Assembly: GCA_028641055.1 (NCBI GenBank)
Contig: CM054060.1
Coordinates: 208,344,445 to 208,408,444, forward strand
DNA: 64,000 nt
Direction of reading: 5' to 3'
Source of the DNA: Alopecurus myosuroides
Lineage: Eukaryota > Streptophyta > Magnoliopsida > Poales > Poaceae
Below, in pieces: positions 34,242 through 46,297 of the stretch (positions are counted from its first letter, which is position 1; each line of letters starts with the position of its first letter). The position numbers and the translations under genes are program-made. The notes beneath the pieces were generated by a model. That model was given only the letters and a program-made list of their open reading frames with translations, had not been told where the DNA came from and did no database searches.

Positions 34242-36342
34242 TTGCCGTATAGCTCGCTTGCCAGATCTCCCACATTGCCGTCGAGATCCCCCACCCCGCC
34301 CAGGTCACCGTCCAGGCCCACCACCTCGCCGTCGTGCTCACCGGTCTACCACATCGTCACCAACCTCGTCGTCGTGTGCTCGCTGGTGTGCCACCTCGTC
34401 GTCGTGCTCACCAGCCTGCCACATCGTCACCAACCTCGCCTTCGTGTGCTCGCTGGTGTGCCACCTCGCCATTAACCTTGTCGTACATCCAGATCTGCCA
34501 CCTCGTCTCCAACCTCGCCGCAACTTCACCGTCAATGTCTGCAACCACGCCGAGACGGGTAAAGGTTGAAGGCGAGAAACGCAGTAAGATTGATGGTTCT
34601 TCATATGTTCGATGCAATTAATCTTTGTGAATTAGTTGTCTGTTTAATTGTATGCTTGATCCTTCTTATGTTTGATGCAATTAATCTCTCTAAATTGTTT
34701 GATTGATGCTTCTTAATTGTCCTGCTAATGTTTGATGTAATAAATCTCTCTAAATTGTTTCTCTGTTTAGTTGTATGATTGATGGTTCCTTATATCCGTC
34801 TTTGTTCTTGGCGTTGCATATATAACTTTGTATAGTGGTAAACAGAGGCATGTCCATGTGTTAATTCTGACAAATCTGTAGCGGAAATGGGTGTGTTGCC
34901 CTCCTGATGCTCCTTTTTTAATTATTTGCTTTTGTAGTAGAAAATACTACATGGTTTCTTTTAATGGAAATCGTTAGGGGTACCTTCTTGCTAATCTTGC
35001 ATAAAAATAAAAATAGAAGTATCCAGCTTTGTTTTCGTACGATAAAAGTTTGCTTATTTCCATCCTGTATACTATTAGGTTTAAGCTCACTTTGCTTATG
35101 ATCCTATTAGTCTTAGTTACGAATCTACGATCAAAATTTATATTACTTACACTGGACTGTTCTTACAGGATGAGTACCTTAATTTTTTATAATGATATAT
35201 TAGGTTCTTACCAAGTGTTTATATTTGGAGCTTACTTTGAGTTATTTATTCATGTTAGGATCACCACTACACCCCACGGAAGAAGAGCGTGCCAGCACTA
35301 TCATGGCTAACAATGCAAGGATGCATCAAATGAGTGTAAATACTTGAGCAAGTATTCTTTCATGTCCTACTGTATTCACACCCAAAAAGATCAAGAAGGA
35401 AGACTCTGGATCTGAGTACACTCCTGAGGATGATGTTGAAGAGGAATCAGATTCCAGTTAAGGAGACTGGTCATGTCAATCACTATTCAGTGAGGACAAT
35501 GAGTTGTAGGTTATTCCCTAATTCGGCAGCTCAACATTCTTCCATGATATCACAACAACTAGGTTGTAATGCTTAAAAATCTTTAAGTAATAAAAACTCC
35601 CTTTAGTTAAAAAACAAAAACTAGGGCGCAGATTACTTATCTTGTGTTGAACAGTTTGATTACTGTTGTGTCATATATTTTGTGCTACTTCATATATTCC
35701 ATACCATAAGACGTTTTGGCAAGCTAATTAAGGCTGTGGTTGTCATTTCAACATGGTTTCCATCTATGCTCCTGACACGCTTGACATCTGCTAGGTAATT
35801 GGTCATTACAGACACGCTTGTTTGATTGTCATCTGTTATTTTCCAAATATTTTCTGTACATTGCTGGCCATCTGTTAGTTTCATCTATTTTCTGTACATT
35901 GCTAGTCACCTGCTAGTTTCATCTGTTTTCTGTACATACTTACATATATTTTCTTTGCATGCTTGATAGGCAAGCAAGAAATGGATGATGTCAACATCAG
36001 CTTCAGAGGGTGAGGATAATACTTTAGGTGTCATGCTGGATCGTGGAAAGCATACACTGTCAAAGAAATCTCGTGTGGAAACAAGTATTTCAAAGTCTGA
36101 ACTTGAAGTGCAAACTGATGTTGGGAGAGGGGCATGCCAATATGCGCAGCACAATTGCTGATTTGAGGGCGGCGAATGCAGAATCTGAGCGAATGAGGCT
36201 CCGGTTTGCATTTGAAATGGAAGAAATGCGGACGGAACAAGACGAGCTAAAAGTGTGCCAACAAGAAGGAGTTGCCCTGCTTGAGCAGTTAGCTCAGCGC
36301 ATATGTGGTAATTTAAACTATGGTCGTGTTGGTGAAAACTAA
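34242..36342 (+). pseudogene. Multi-exon gene relic, transposon-associated (Ptta/En-Spm-like?)
   Basis: Pieces on the + strand look like exons. A C-rich 5' part (34242-34569) includes MSATTPRR followed by a GTAAAG donor. 35262-35340, after an acceptor TTCATGTTAG, reads PTEEERASTIMANNARMHQM. 35382-35461 reads PKKIKKEDSGSEYTPEDDVE and ends in TAA. 35972-36342 reads ASEGEDNTLGVMLDRGKHTL, then after a 1-nt shift a coiled coil (IADLRAANAESERMRLRFAF, LLEQLAQRICGNL) and a stop. The arrangement recalls grass proteins annotated as Ptta/En-Spm transposase-like, but the central domain is absent. At least one frameshift and one early stop. Tentative. Confidence 0.35.
34331..34470. repeat. 70-bp tandem duplication in a C-rich exon-like segment
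   Basis: GTCGTGCTCACC followed by CACATCGTCACCAACCTCG and GTGTGCTCGCTGGTGTGCCA occurs at 34331 and 34401. The unit is a multiple of one but not of three, so the duplication shifts any coding frame running through it. Confidence 0.75.
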
Positions 36343-36549
36343 ATTTTTGTATGTTGGTTTGCTTTTTTCTGTAAAATAAACCAGTAGTGTTTGATTTTGT
36401 GTATTTGATGCCTGCTATGTGGTTTGCTTTTATGCATATGGAACATGGAAAGGTCAATTCGACCGATGATTTAAGCACCCAAACAAAAACGGTAGTATCG
36501 TAACGTAAAAAGAGACCCGATTAGGATACATGGTGTCGTATGCCATGCC

Positions 36550-36719
36550 CACGTGTCGTTTTACGGTTGGACAGTTCCACAACGAAAACAAAAACGTCGC
36601 GGGAAGGTTGCCACGTGGCACCGTACACTTGGTCCACGTGTCGTTTTACGATTGGGCAGTTCCACGACGAAACAGAAAACGTCACGGAAAGGGCGCCACG
36701 TGGCACCGTGCATTTGGTC
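36550..36719. repeat. 85-bp direct repeat, 2 copies
   Basis: CACGTGTCGTTTTACG, CAGTTCCAC, and GCCACGTGGCACCGT recur at 36550 and 36635, and a third start (CATGTGACGTCGCTTTGCGT) follows at 36720. Dense in CACGTG, ACGT and GACGAAA words. It may be the subterminal region of a DNA transposon, but no terminal repeats could be paired. Confidence 0.6.
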
Positions 36720-37227
36720 CATGTGACGTCGCTTTGCGTTAGAAAAAAATACGTCACCGCGCAGCCCACGACGACCGGAGATCTTCCCCGAAAAAAACCA
36801 CGCGGCGACCTACGATTGTTCCACGTGGCGTCATCTTGTTGCGTCATCTCATACCACGATGCTAGCAAGTTCATCGCAGATGGCGTCCACATGGTTTCAC
36901 CTGATTGGTCAAGGCCGCGACAACAAAAAACATCGTGAACGGGATCGGCGGTTATGACGTCATGAACGGATTGGTGATGTCATAAATAGGGCCTTAACAG
37001 AATCTATTCTTGACGAAAAAACGTTGCGATCGTAATGACGTAAGCTGTGTGTAGTGTCACGTCTGCTGATTACACTAACGACCTTCAGTTAATCCTTTGC
37101 CACGTGTCAGCCGACAGCGACGAAAAACAACGTTGCCGCTTAATGGGCCGGGACCGGACGGCCAGATGCTCGCTACGATTTTCTGAACGTTGCGGATAGC
37201 CTCAATGTTCTCCCGTTCAAATTAACA
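36720..37227. other. Possible DNA-transposon end, no gene
   Basis: Further GACGAAAAA and CCACGTGG words occur. A run GCTGTGTGTAGTG (37048-37060), CACTACACACAGC on the minus strand, resembles a CACTA-type terminus, but no partner end was found. The region adjoins the truncated gag on its right. Confidence 0.25.
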
Positions 37228-38059
37228 TCACAGAATCGTCCGTGACAGTCGATCAGGGACGTTCTCACTTCGTCGCGTAAACCGTCGCAGATTGCCCTTA
37301 GCGACTGTTTGGAGCTCAGCCGCAACGTTATTGAAACCTCCCAGACCGCGCGGATTTTGGTAGTTCTTGTGCTCCATAATCATGGCAGCATCAGCAAGCG
37401 ACTCCAGATACTCGAATGGTATCAGAACCAGTGTACACTGCAGCTCATCATGCAGTCCATTTAGGAATCTCTCCTTCTTCTTCGCCTCAGTATTAACCTC
37501 TTCTGGGGCATACCTGGACAGGGTCGTGAATTCCTCCCAATACTTAGACACTAACATTCCTCCTTGCCTCAGCTTCAGAAACTTGTCCCGCATAATATTC
37601 ATCACACCCTAGGGGATGATACTTGCGGAACCTGGCAACAAAGTCTTCCCAATTGAACACATGGCCAACAGCAACAGTGGCTCGAGTTGTCTCCCACCAG
37701 GTTCTTGCCAGACCAGCAAGAAAGTGAGTGCCAAATAGAACCTTGTCACTCTCCTCCACTACAGCTACTTCCAAGTTGTTCGCAATAGTGCGGAGCAAAT
37801 CATCAGCGTCAAGTGGCACCACGATCTTGGAGAAGATCGGGGGATCCGTCTGTTCAAAGTCCTTCAGCTTTGAACGAGCACCATGGCCATTTCCATTACC
37901 ATTGTTGTTGTTGTTGTTGTCGGCACTAGCACTGTCCAACTGTTGCAGTGCAGCAATGGTGGCTGCGCTCTCAGCACGTGTGGCTTGACGGTCCTCCATC
38001 ATCAGGGCCAATAATGGCTCCACCGATGATGGAGGTGGTGGTTCCCGACGAGGCGACAT
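37228..38059 (-). pseudogene. gag: gag of a minus-strand Ty3/gypsy element, frameshifted and truncated
   Basis: Starts ATG 38059 (MSPRREPPPPSSVEPLLALM), right after an acceptor-like TTTCACTACAG. It contains an Asn/Gly-rich linker, then FSKIVVPLDADDLLRTIANN, GTHFLAGLARTWWETTRA and ARFRKYHP. Near 37606-37612 a 1-nt shift moves the match to another frame: MRDKFLKLRQGGMLVSKYWE, LSRYAPEEVNTEAKKKERFL and GLHDELQ. This is the Retrotrans_gag capsid domain. The zinc knuckle and all of pol are missing; the element is cut at about 37228. The domain is related to, but clearly distinct from, the gag at 47323. Confidence 0.8.
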
Positions 38060-38453
38060 GCTGTAGTGAAACATGTGTAAGACTATGCAGCAAGACTGTT
38101 TCTTTTAAAACTAGGCTACAAAAATAGTTTTATGAACACCGAAAGACAAGTGATAAAGTAAATTACGAGTAGAGAAATCACAATCATGAATAGAACACAA
38201 TCATATCACCTTCATAACATAGAGTCTTACAATCACACATAACACAAACATAAGTCTCACGATACAAACTAAGCTTCGAGAGCTACACAAGGGAAGCGAC
38301 TCATGGGGACATCGCAATGCTACTAGCAAGCTAACTGGCACACCATCCAAAAGCGCAAAGGTGCTACCCCTAGTCCTGCTCACTGTCTCCATCTTAAAGG
38401 ATCTCCTTAGGATCCTCCTCATCTCCAAGCAAGTCGTCATCCTCCTGCTCACT

Positions 38454-39253
38454 CTAGTCACTCATATCCATCCCATCAACATTTGACAGAATGTCATTGT
38501 CCATAAGGAGGACCTCGTTCTCTCTGCGGAGCTCGGTGATCTCCTCCTCCAACTCCTCAGGAGTCGAGTCTCGAGTGGCCAGAGCCTCTCTCGCAGTCTT
38601 CAGCCTACCATGCAGAATAGCGTTGGCTTCCTGCAGCGCCTCTACTTTCTTGGTGAGACGGGTACGACACAAACGAGTGGTCCGTAGCTGTCCCGCCAAG
38701 GCGCGGTTCCTCGCAGTCACGGTCTCATGGTCAACCATCAGCTTCCCCAAGTGTGTTGTCAGGATGCGGCACTCCTCAACGGTGGTGTGTTGCACTATCC
38801 TCAGATCGTCCAGACTACACTGGGTGCAGTGCAACAGAATCTCCATGTCCTCCAAGTGAGGACCCATGCCATCAATATCCTGCGGCACATGAAGTGGTAT
38901 TCCCATCTCATCGCGTCTCCCAAGCATCTCAAACCTAGTACCAAGGAAAAATTAGTCCCTCAAGTACGCCAGGTGTGCAATCATCTCTTGGATCACACAG
39001 ACAGCTACCTCGTGCCAGGAACGCTCAATGGTGGTGAAAACAAAGGTCTCAACATAAGGTGTCGTCAGAGGTAGACGGATAGTACACTCCACAAACCAAT
39101 CACCCTCTACTTGAGAACCAATGATCAGTCCTCCTCTCATCTTGGGAACTGGGTGGTCAATGAGCTCAGTCATCTCAACAAGCCTCGGCTCGAAGAAAAA
39201 GACACGTCAGGAGCCAGTCCCAACTGACAAGCCTTTGTGAAGACAACCTCCAT
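38454..39253 (-). pseudogene. Pre-gag ORF (ORF0) of the minus-strand gypsy element, coiled coil
   Basis: ATG 39253 (MEVVFTKACQLGLAPD) follows an acceptor-like ACTTTGTGTAG. After a 1-nt shift the frame reads VFFFEPRLVEMTELIDHPVP, GSQVEGDWFVECTIRLP and IERSWHEVAVCVIQEMIAHL. An in-frame TAA (38954-38952) is followed by a long heptad-rich stretch (LTKKVEALQEANAILHGRLK, EELEEEITELRRENEVLL) to a stop at 38454. The total is about 266 codons, close to the 271 of the pre-gag ORF in the young element at 46298, with the same order of a globular part and then a helical part. Function unknown; not a standard gag or pol domain. Confidence 0.55.
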
Positions 39254-39467
39254 CTACACAAAGTTTTAAGTATAGTTTAAGTTAGACACAGTGTGCAAAG
39301 TTTTAAGTTATGCAAAAGGTAACTTATTGTAAGTAGAGTTTAGTAACACAGAAGATACGGGTATATAGAATATTTTGGTACTTAGTCATATAGGTAACTT
39401 TGGTTTATAAAGTAGCTTTTCGGAGTACTAACGTCCATGCTAACTAAGGTCTCCTAAGGTCAGGATG

Positions 39468-39479
39468 GCTTTTATACCA
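39468..39479 (-). other. Degenerate primer-binding site of the minus-strand element
   Basis: Minus-strand TGGTATAAAAGC matches 10 of 12 positions of the iMet PBS TGGTATCAGAGC and lies a few bases after the shared LTR end. It fixes the orientation of the truncated element and marks the boundary between LTR and internal region. Confidence 0.6.
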
Positions 39480-39486
39480 ACTTCGT

Positions 39487-41404
39487 AGAGGCCCCAGACT
39501 AGCAAGTCCAAGATCCCTCATATGCATACATTCATGATCCCAGAACAATCAGTCGTGAACAACATATGAGGTTGGTACACAGATTACATCATCCATTACA
39601 CGAATAATAAAGGTCTTACACAAATGGTCACATGACCAAGTCTTAGGTAACTGCCACGCAGGGCAGACAAATAACACTAACACAATGGAAGATAGCAAAG
39701 TGCAATGCGGTAGAGCCCAAGTCACACCTTTTTTTAGAGCACTCTGACTGTAGGGCGAAAGCCCCACAGCATCCCACCCCTTTATAAAAAAGAGAAATAA
39801 AGTTTATGTACAAACAGCTATAGGCTGCTGGCCGGGAGACAAGCCTAGTTCGTAGGGTCATCAATGTAGAACTTCTCCACATAGTACTCCTCCTGGGGCT
39901 GCTCCTCGTAGTCTGGCCAAGTAAATAGCCAGGGACGAAACCAATATAAGTACATTTCAATGTACTTTGCAAGACATCCTTTATATAGCTTACAAAATGC
40001 AAGTATGCTTATATGGTGGAATGGGTAGGCTATACATAGGGTTTGCTACTCATGATGGATGAAAGATACATCATGGTTGATTTAACATCTCTATATCTTT
40101 GTTGAAGATACTTCAAAAGAAAATAATATGTTTTCTCTTGTAGATATCGCATATCCAAGAGGTTTTGTAAGAGTTTTTTAGAAAAGAAAGTTTTTCCCTT
40201 TTCTTTTTCTTTGCAAAACTTCTTGTAAAATAGCTCCAGATTTTCCGCATGTGTACCTGATAGGTACACAGTTCTTCTTCCAGTACCTCGCAGGTACAAG
40301 TCCTATTTCAAAACATCCTTTCTGAAAACATTGACACAATACTAGCTACATGGCCATTCAACTGTCCATATCCAAGGACGTGGCTATTCAGAATAGTTTT
40401 ACTCTGCAGAGGTGTACACAATCCACAAGATCCAGAATATCTGCCATGAATCACCCATGGACTGTCCATGACGGTATGCGAACATCAGATAACTAGTCCA
40501 AAACTTTCCACTATGTTCAAGCTAGTATATGACTATCCCTTCAAATGGGTATATTCTCCCCGGCACCGTGTCCCACACTGCCATGACAGGAGATCCAACT
40601 ATTGCAGCAAGAGGCAAAATTAATCCCACACTTTGCGTGTCCCATATCTCACACCTGGCGACATTTCGGTTCAGAGGATCCATTCCTCTGTAGCACTTGG
40701 GATAGAACACACACTAACACGAACAAGTTTCTAGCAAGGCCTCTTGCCCATGTTGAGGTAGAGTGGCAGTACGTCTTGGCTGTCCAGCGAAGACTAGGTT
40801 ATGTGTGTTTTATAAAACAATTTTCCAAAACTTTCCTCTTTGCCACCTCTAGTGAACAAGGTCCCACCTTTCCACCGGGGTTTTCCATGAAGTCTTTGTT
40901 TACAAAAACACATTTTAGGGTGTCCACTTAGGGACTTCAAGATTATTAATTTTGGTGGTATTTATATAATATATGGTGGCTAAAGACTTGGTCACACCAA
41001 GTTTGACTACTGACGGTGTGATAGTTTATAATAATATTAATAGTAGTAATAGCCACAACAAAAATAGTTTTGTTAACCATACTTTTCTAAAACTTCAGAA
41101 GTAAAACATGCATGATAGATAATGATAAGTGTAATAAGAACAAGCATTAGGATGGCTTGCCTTGGTATTGTTCCTGGTTCTGCTCTTTTCTATTTTAGAC
41201 CAGACAATGTTTCACGACAGAAAAACTGGCAGTATCTGTGCCATCGCGGCAGGAAATTGGATGAAACGGTGCCTTCATGGCAGCATGTATGCGTGGCAGA
41301 GAAAATTAGAGAAACTATGCCGGGAAAGGCAGCGCGAGAGTTGGAGTTCTACTCGGATTCGGCAGCAGCAAAAACGGCCCAAATCTGTGTCGGGCAGGGC
41401 AGCA
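39487..41404 (-). repeat. LTR of the minus-strand gypsy element, copy B, split by the young insertion
   Basis: The first 827 bp match copy A at 3088-3793. The remainder is AT-rich LTR-like DNA without genes, for example GGCACCGTGTCCCACACTGC and CACTTGGGATAGAACACACA. The young chromovirus is inserted at 41404/41405 and the flanking sequence resumes at 56515 after its TSD. I could not locate the far end of this older LTR beyond 56515. Confidence 0.55.
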
Positions 41405-44400
41405 TGTAACATCCAAGTATGAAAACACCCTAGTGTTTCTGTTCTTTGTTTTATTTATGCAATGCATCATGGCATCATCCCCATATTTATTTCTGTTTGC
41501 ATTGTTTTCATAATAAAAGTCAAACTCAATCAACTTCTGTTTTCACACTTGTCTGTTACAATCTTTTCAAATAAAGATTTGCAAATCCAAAAAACATCAA
41601 ATGCTTCCAAATTATTTTCTTATTGGATCAACTATTAAATTGTTGCTTAATTCAATCAATCACTTAATCAATTAATCAATTAATTTCAAATTATTTCCAA
41701 ACTCAAACCATTTCTCAAATCTTTAATCATTTGAAACCATAAAAGTTCACCACACTTTTGTACCCTCTAATTCATTCCAAAACCCTAGGGGTGACCCTAT
41801 TTAAATGCATGTTTTATAAATGGTTTATTACTATTAAAATTCCCCTAAATTTGGGTTCAATACAAACTATCATCTCAAATCTCAATTTTTGAAATCCAAT
41901 CTTACAATATGGTTTCTAATTACATAACAAGGCTAAACTAATTTTTCTGTAATTTTTTACTAACTAAAACCTTAACTTTTTCTTCCAAAGCAATCTACAA
42001 AAAAAATAAAACAGAGAAAAGAATAAAAGCAAAAGGAGAACCAGCGCGCGCGCGGCAGCTAAACGCAGCCCAGCCCGCTAAGCCTACGCGCGCGCACGAC
42101 CCAGCCCGCTCAACGCCACTTACCGCTTCGACTGCTCCAAGATTCGTGCGGGGTCGTCGTTTTGGAGTACGGCAGCGCATCGCGCCGCGCCACCGCACCC
42201 CCTTGCGACTCCGGCGGCCGCCACCTCCTCTCCGCGGCCTATAAGTGCTCGCCCTAGCACTGGAGCCTAACCCTAGCGTCTAGGGTTCCTCCTTCCATCG
42301 CCAGCGCCGCCAATCGCCTCCTCCCCGTCGAGCTACACCTCCCTGCATTTTTCTTCCCGCCGGCAACCTTCTGAAGATCGACATGGTGCCGCCGCGTAGA
42401 GCTCCCGCCTAGCCACCCTCAAGCAGGAATCGAAACGCCGCAACGCTCTCTTCCCCTTGGACACCGAAGAACTCCACGGTGAGTTGCCGATCGAGGACGC
42501 GATCCTCTTCTTTTCCTCCGGCCGCCGTGCCATTTCTCTGAATCTGAGTACCTCGCCGCCGTTACCGCGCAGCTCGCCGTCGTTTGAGCACGGGAATCTC
42601 CTCGCCACCATCTCTCCTACCTGTTTGACACCGGATCCAAGCCAGAGAAGCACCAGGAGCTCGCCGCCGTCCTCGACTGCCCTCGTCACCGCCGTCGTCA
42701 GCAGGTCGTCTCCGTCAGGCCTCTGCCTCCTCGACGACGTGGTGAGCCACCGTTCTTCTCCTCCCTCTCCCTCCGTGCATCCAGTAGATGCGCATCCATC
42801 TGCAACCCACCCATGCCTCCAATCGCGAGCACGACCGTGCCAATCAACGCCGGCAAGTCCGTTTCTGTCAGTCGAGCAACGAGCACTCGTCAGTTCGTCA
42901 GCTAAAAATTCAGACTTGCGCGATCTGTAACTATTTCCTATCTGCGTGTTGTATACTGGTAACAAACGTGACTGCATCGCAGTGGTTCAGTGCTTGCGCT
43001 TGCACAGCGAGCTCGCGGGATCGATCCCCCGCGGCCGCAATTCTTTTTCGGGATTTCGTAGCGCGCCTGGCCCCACCTGGCAGTGCCCTCCCTTGCCACG
43101 CCAGCGCGCGCTAGCCATGCTGGCCACGGGCCCTACCTGGCAGCGTGTGTGTAGATCTCCTTCTCGGTAACAAAAGTTTAATTCGAATCTGTTAATTTTT
43201 TTTTCCAATTCCTTTTTAAATTGGCAGAATAAACACCTAAATTGCAAATTCAATAACTTTTAATTTATGCATCCAATAAATACAAACTTTATATGTTTAT
43301 TGCTCCAAATTTCATAATCTTTCCAATTATTCCATTTGTGTTCTGTTTTGAGTTTTCAAAATTCATTTAAATTTCAAATTTGAATAATTCACATGCAAAT
43401 TGAAATAATTCATAACTAATTCATACTGTTTTCAAATAATTCAAATAAAATATGTTTTTCACACCTTTTTGAATGTTCTATTCAAATATAAAATTTGTTT
43501 TCTGGTTTGAACAATTTAAATTGCCTAAACCATTTAAATCTTGTTTAATGCAATTAAAAATTGTTTAATATTGTTTAATTCATAATTAATTAATCCTAAG
43601 TCCAATTTCAAAATGTGAAACATGTATTCCAACTAAAATTTGATAACCTTTTCAAATATCAATTTTGTTATTTGTTTTGCACCCTTTAACTTGATGAAAA
43701 CAACAACTACTTGTTTAACATCATTAAGTAACCAATAATTTCCAAAACTTAATAATTGTTTTCTTAACTTGTTAACCCTCATTACAATTGCAATTAATAT
43801 TGTTATTTTGTTGTTATCTTGTCATCATCATCATGCATGCATCATGATAACAACTAACACCTAATAAATAATCATTTGTTTCCACTTATTTTCAATGGAT
43901 CTTTCCATATGCAACCCTTGCATATGGGTCCATTTAATTTGTGCTACCATGTTAGTCAGTTTATTTTGCTGTACTATTAACTTGTCATGCATCATATTGA
44001 TTGTGCACAATGCCATGGCAATGGTTGTTTACATTCCTGTTTTGCTTGTTTGCTTCTTCTCGAATAGACGACGACTACGTTGAGACCGACGATCCTTACG
44101 ACACCACTACTCAGGACCTAGCCCAGTACCCGGCTACTGAGCTGCCAGGCAAGTTATCACTCACATGAATCATCGAGTTCCTTTCCACACTTGTTGTCGA
44201 TACTATCCTTTTGTCTACTATTGCTAGCCCTATGTATCGTTGCTTGTTCTCCGAACCTATCACATGATACCCTGAACCAATGATATTGCCTCACCTCCAT
44301 ACCTACAGCCTTTGTTTGTGCCTTAGTATTATCTAGCATGCTTAGGGTTGCTTTTACTCGAGTCTGTTGTCGGTTACTACTTTTACTATCTTATTACTTG

Positions 44401-45920
44401 TACCGGGGGCTCGATGTTAATCAATCAATCCTGTTAATTGCTAATGGTAATAATAATTTGATGATAAGGCACCGGCAGGAGGCCCATGAGAGGTTTTGGA
44501 GCCTGCTAGTGTCGACCCTAATAGGAAAAGGGTCTTGTCTACTGATCCATGATGAGCGCACTACCCGCATGTGGGAAGCGAGTATGGGCGCCCCCCTCAA
44601 CTTGACCTGATTCGCATCTCGTCCAAATCATCTCATTTAGTTCGTGCTTTCTATTTGCCGCATGCATGTTTTTGCGAGCCCAGCGCAGGGTGGAACTTTC
44701 GTAGTCGGCATATAGGGGGACACGTTCTTAGAGTGCTATGAGGGTCCATTTTCTTCTGGGCTCGATTAGCCGTGCGCCCAAGGTGCTTTGGGCTTGATGC
44801 GAAGAATGGTTGGTTGTGTAGAGTACCCCGCTTGGTGGGAGGCATCCCATCTGGCGGGTTATTCTTGCGTGTACGGCCAAATTGGTGCAACCCTGCAGGG
44901 ATAATCTTCTCGAGAAGCCGTGTTTTCCGCGGTTATGGATTACTTGGTGAAAGTACTGGCTAACAAGTACTCAGGACAACTTCAACATAACGATCAATCA
45001 TGTTTCACCCAATGATTAATAACTTGACTAGTAATAGGTTATTCACACCAATAACTTGATTCATCTTAATCCAACTGTGTGAGTTATCCTCGGATTGCTT
45101 CTTTGGATAAGGGGCGAGATCCAGGATGGGTTTGGTTGAAGTTATCTTTCAGTTGGTTACAATCCTCGATCTTATCTTTTCTGTTAGCCGGAACTTGTAG
45201 TTATCTTCTGTAGTTGGTTAGAGCAGCCAGCAGCAACTTTCATATCACCCCTTTCTTCCGTTGATCCCAAGCATCAATGCTTGTGTTGACGGGTAACTCT
45301 TTGATGAACTGTGAGTCTTGCTTGCCAGTACTTGGATGTACTGACCCCGTTGGGGCTGTGGTTTACGCAGAGTACGACTACGGCTACGATGACCACCAGG
45401 ATGGCTACTTTGTGGAGTTCGACGAGACTGCAGACGAGTAGTTAGCTGGACCAGGGCTGGATCCAGGACCTACGTGGATGGGCTTCGTCTTATTTATTTT
45501 CTCCGGCTTCTTAAGCCTGTTGGATTTGTCTGTACCCAGACACCTTTGATTGCTTCCGCTGTTGTAATGGATGATATGTTGGGACATGTGTCCTCTGGAT
45601 GATTGTATTCGCTATTTCTGCCTTAGTGAAGGCCAGTTGCAACTTTATTTCTATCTTTTGTGTCGTAGAGATAAGTTGTGATAATCATTCGTTCAAAGCT
45701 GTTGACGTACCGTGCGTGCTTGTTATGAAGTACGTCGACAGTAGTGCCTATGACTCCTAATGGATAGTTTACATCGACGGTGGAATAGTAGGGCTTCTGT
45801 TGTCGCGCATAAGCGCAGGCCTACCAGGAAGCTGGGACGTGGGAGCAGTTATGCCCCATAATCCAAGCACCTACTATCCAGTTCGTACGATGAGTATCCC
45901 TTAGAAGCCAGGGTGCGACA
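41405..45920 (+). repeat. 5' LTR of the young chromovirus
   Basis: 4516 bp. An AT-rich start gives way to a GC-rich block (42040-43150) containing CTATAAGTG (TATA at 42240) and a leader whose best donor is GACGTG|GTGAGC at 42741/42742. The middle (43180-43870) is very AT-rich. Two exon-like blocks follow: 44068-44148, between an AG acceptor (TTCTTCTCGAATAG) and a GC-type donor (CCAG|GCAAGT), and 45371-45441, after TGGTTTACGCAG and ending GACGAGTAG. Long open frames on both strands near 42333-42977 are by-products of GC content. Confidence 0.93.
42240..42245 (+). promoter_or_regulatory. TATA box in the 5' LTR
   Basis: TATAAG in the context GCGGCCTATAAGTGCTCGCC, followed about 30 bp later by the CTAACCCTAGCG leader region. 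It is the best promoter candidate for the genomic transcript. Donor GTGAGC lies about 500 bp downstream. Confidence 0.5.
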
Positions 45921-45922
45921 AA

Positions 45923-45934
45923 TGGTATCAGAGC
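45923..45934 (+). other. Primer-binding site (initiator-Met tRNA)
   Basis: TGGTATCAGAGC, two bases after the LTR end GCGACA at 45920. A second copy follows the other full LTR at 56267-56278, with one change in its last base (GAGT instead of GAGC). Confidence 0.92.
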
Positions 45935-46297
45935 CTGTCTGCCTGTAGGATCCCTTTTTACTGGTCGCAGTTGAGTCTAGAAACTATTTTGTAGCTATAT
46001 AGGAAAAATGAAACGTGAGAGTAGGAATTCTGCCATTTTTCTTCTTTCCCCACCCACCCACCCTTTTCTGGTAAGGAAGTGCAACGTTGTTTTCTGTTCT
46101 CACCTAAACTTTCAAGTTAGGATTCCACGTGTTTTGGGTTCTCCTTAGTACCTCAGGACTTTTGGTCTCGTTTTCCCGATGTTGCTTCGATATCATGTTC
46201 TTTTCAACATCCTTATCGTCCGTTGAACCTTGTTGTTGTTTTCCACATCCTTTTTCACCTACCGGAGTCTAATCTAAACCTTCCAAATCATCTGCAG

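Noticed and set aside
37048..37060. GCTGTGTGTAGTG as a CACTA transposon end
   Set aside because: No matching inverted end with a 3-bp duplication could be found in the window, so only a weak note is kept.
42333..42977. 214-codon open frame on the minus strand of the LTR, identical at 52677-53321
   Set aside because: It lies in the GC-rich leader block, is antisense to the LTR promoter, overlaps other long frames, and shows no domain. Being present twice only reflects the two LTR copies.
46223..46297. Upstream Met at 46223 as start of the pre-gag ORF
   Set aside because: The 25 extra residues are low-complexity, and an acceptor-like CTGCAG directly precedes the ATG at 46298, which begins the protein-like sequence.
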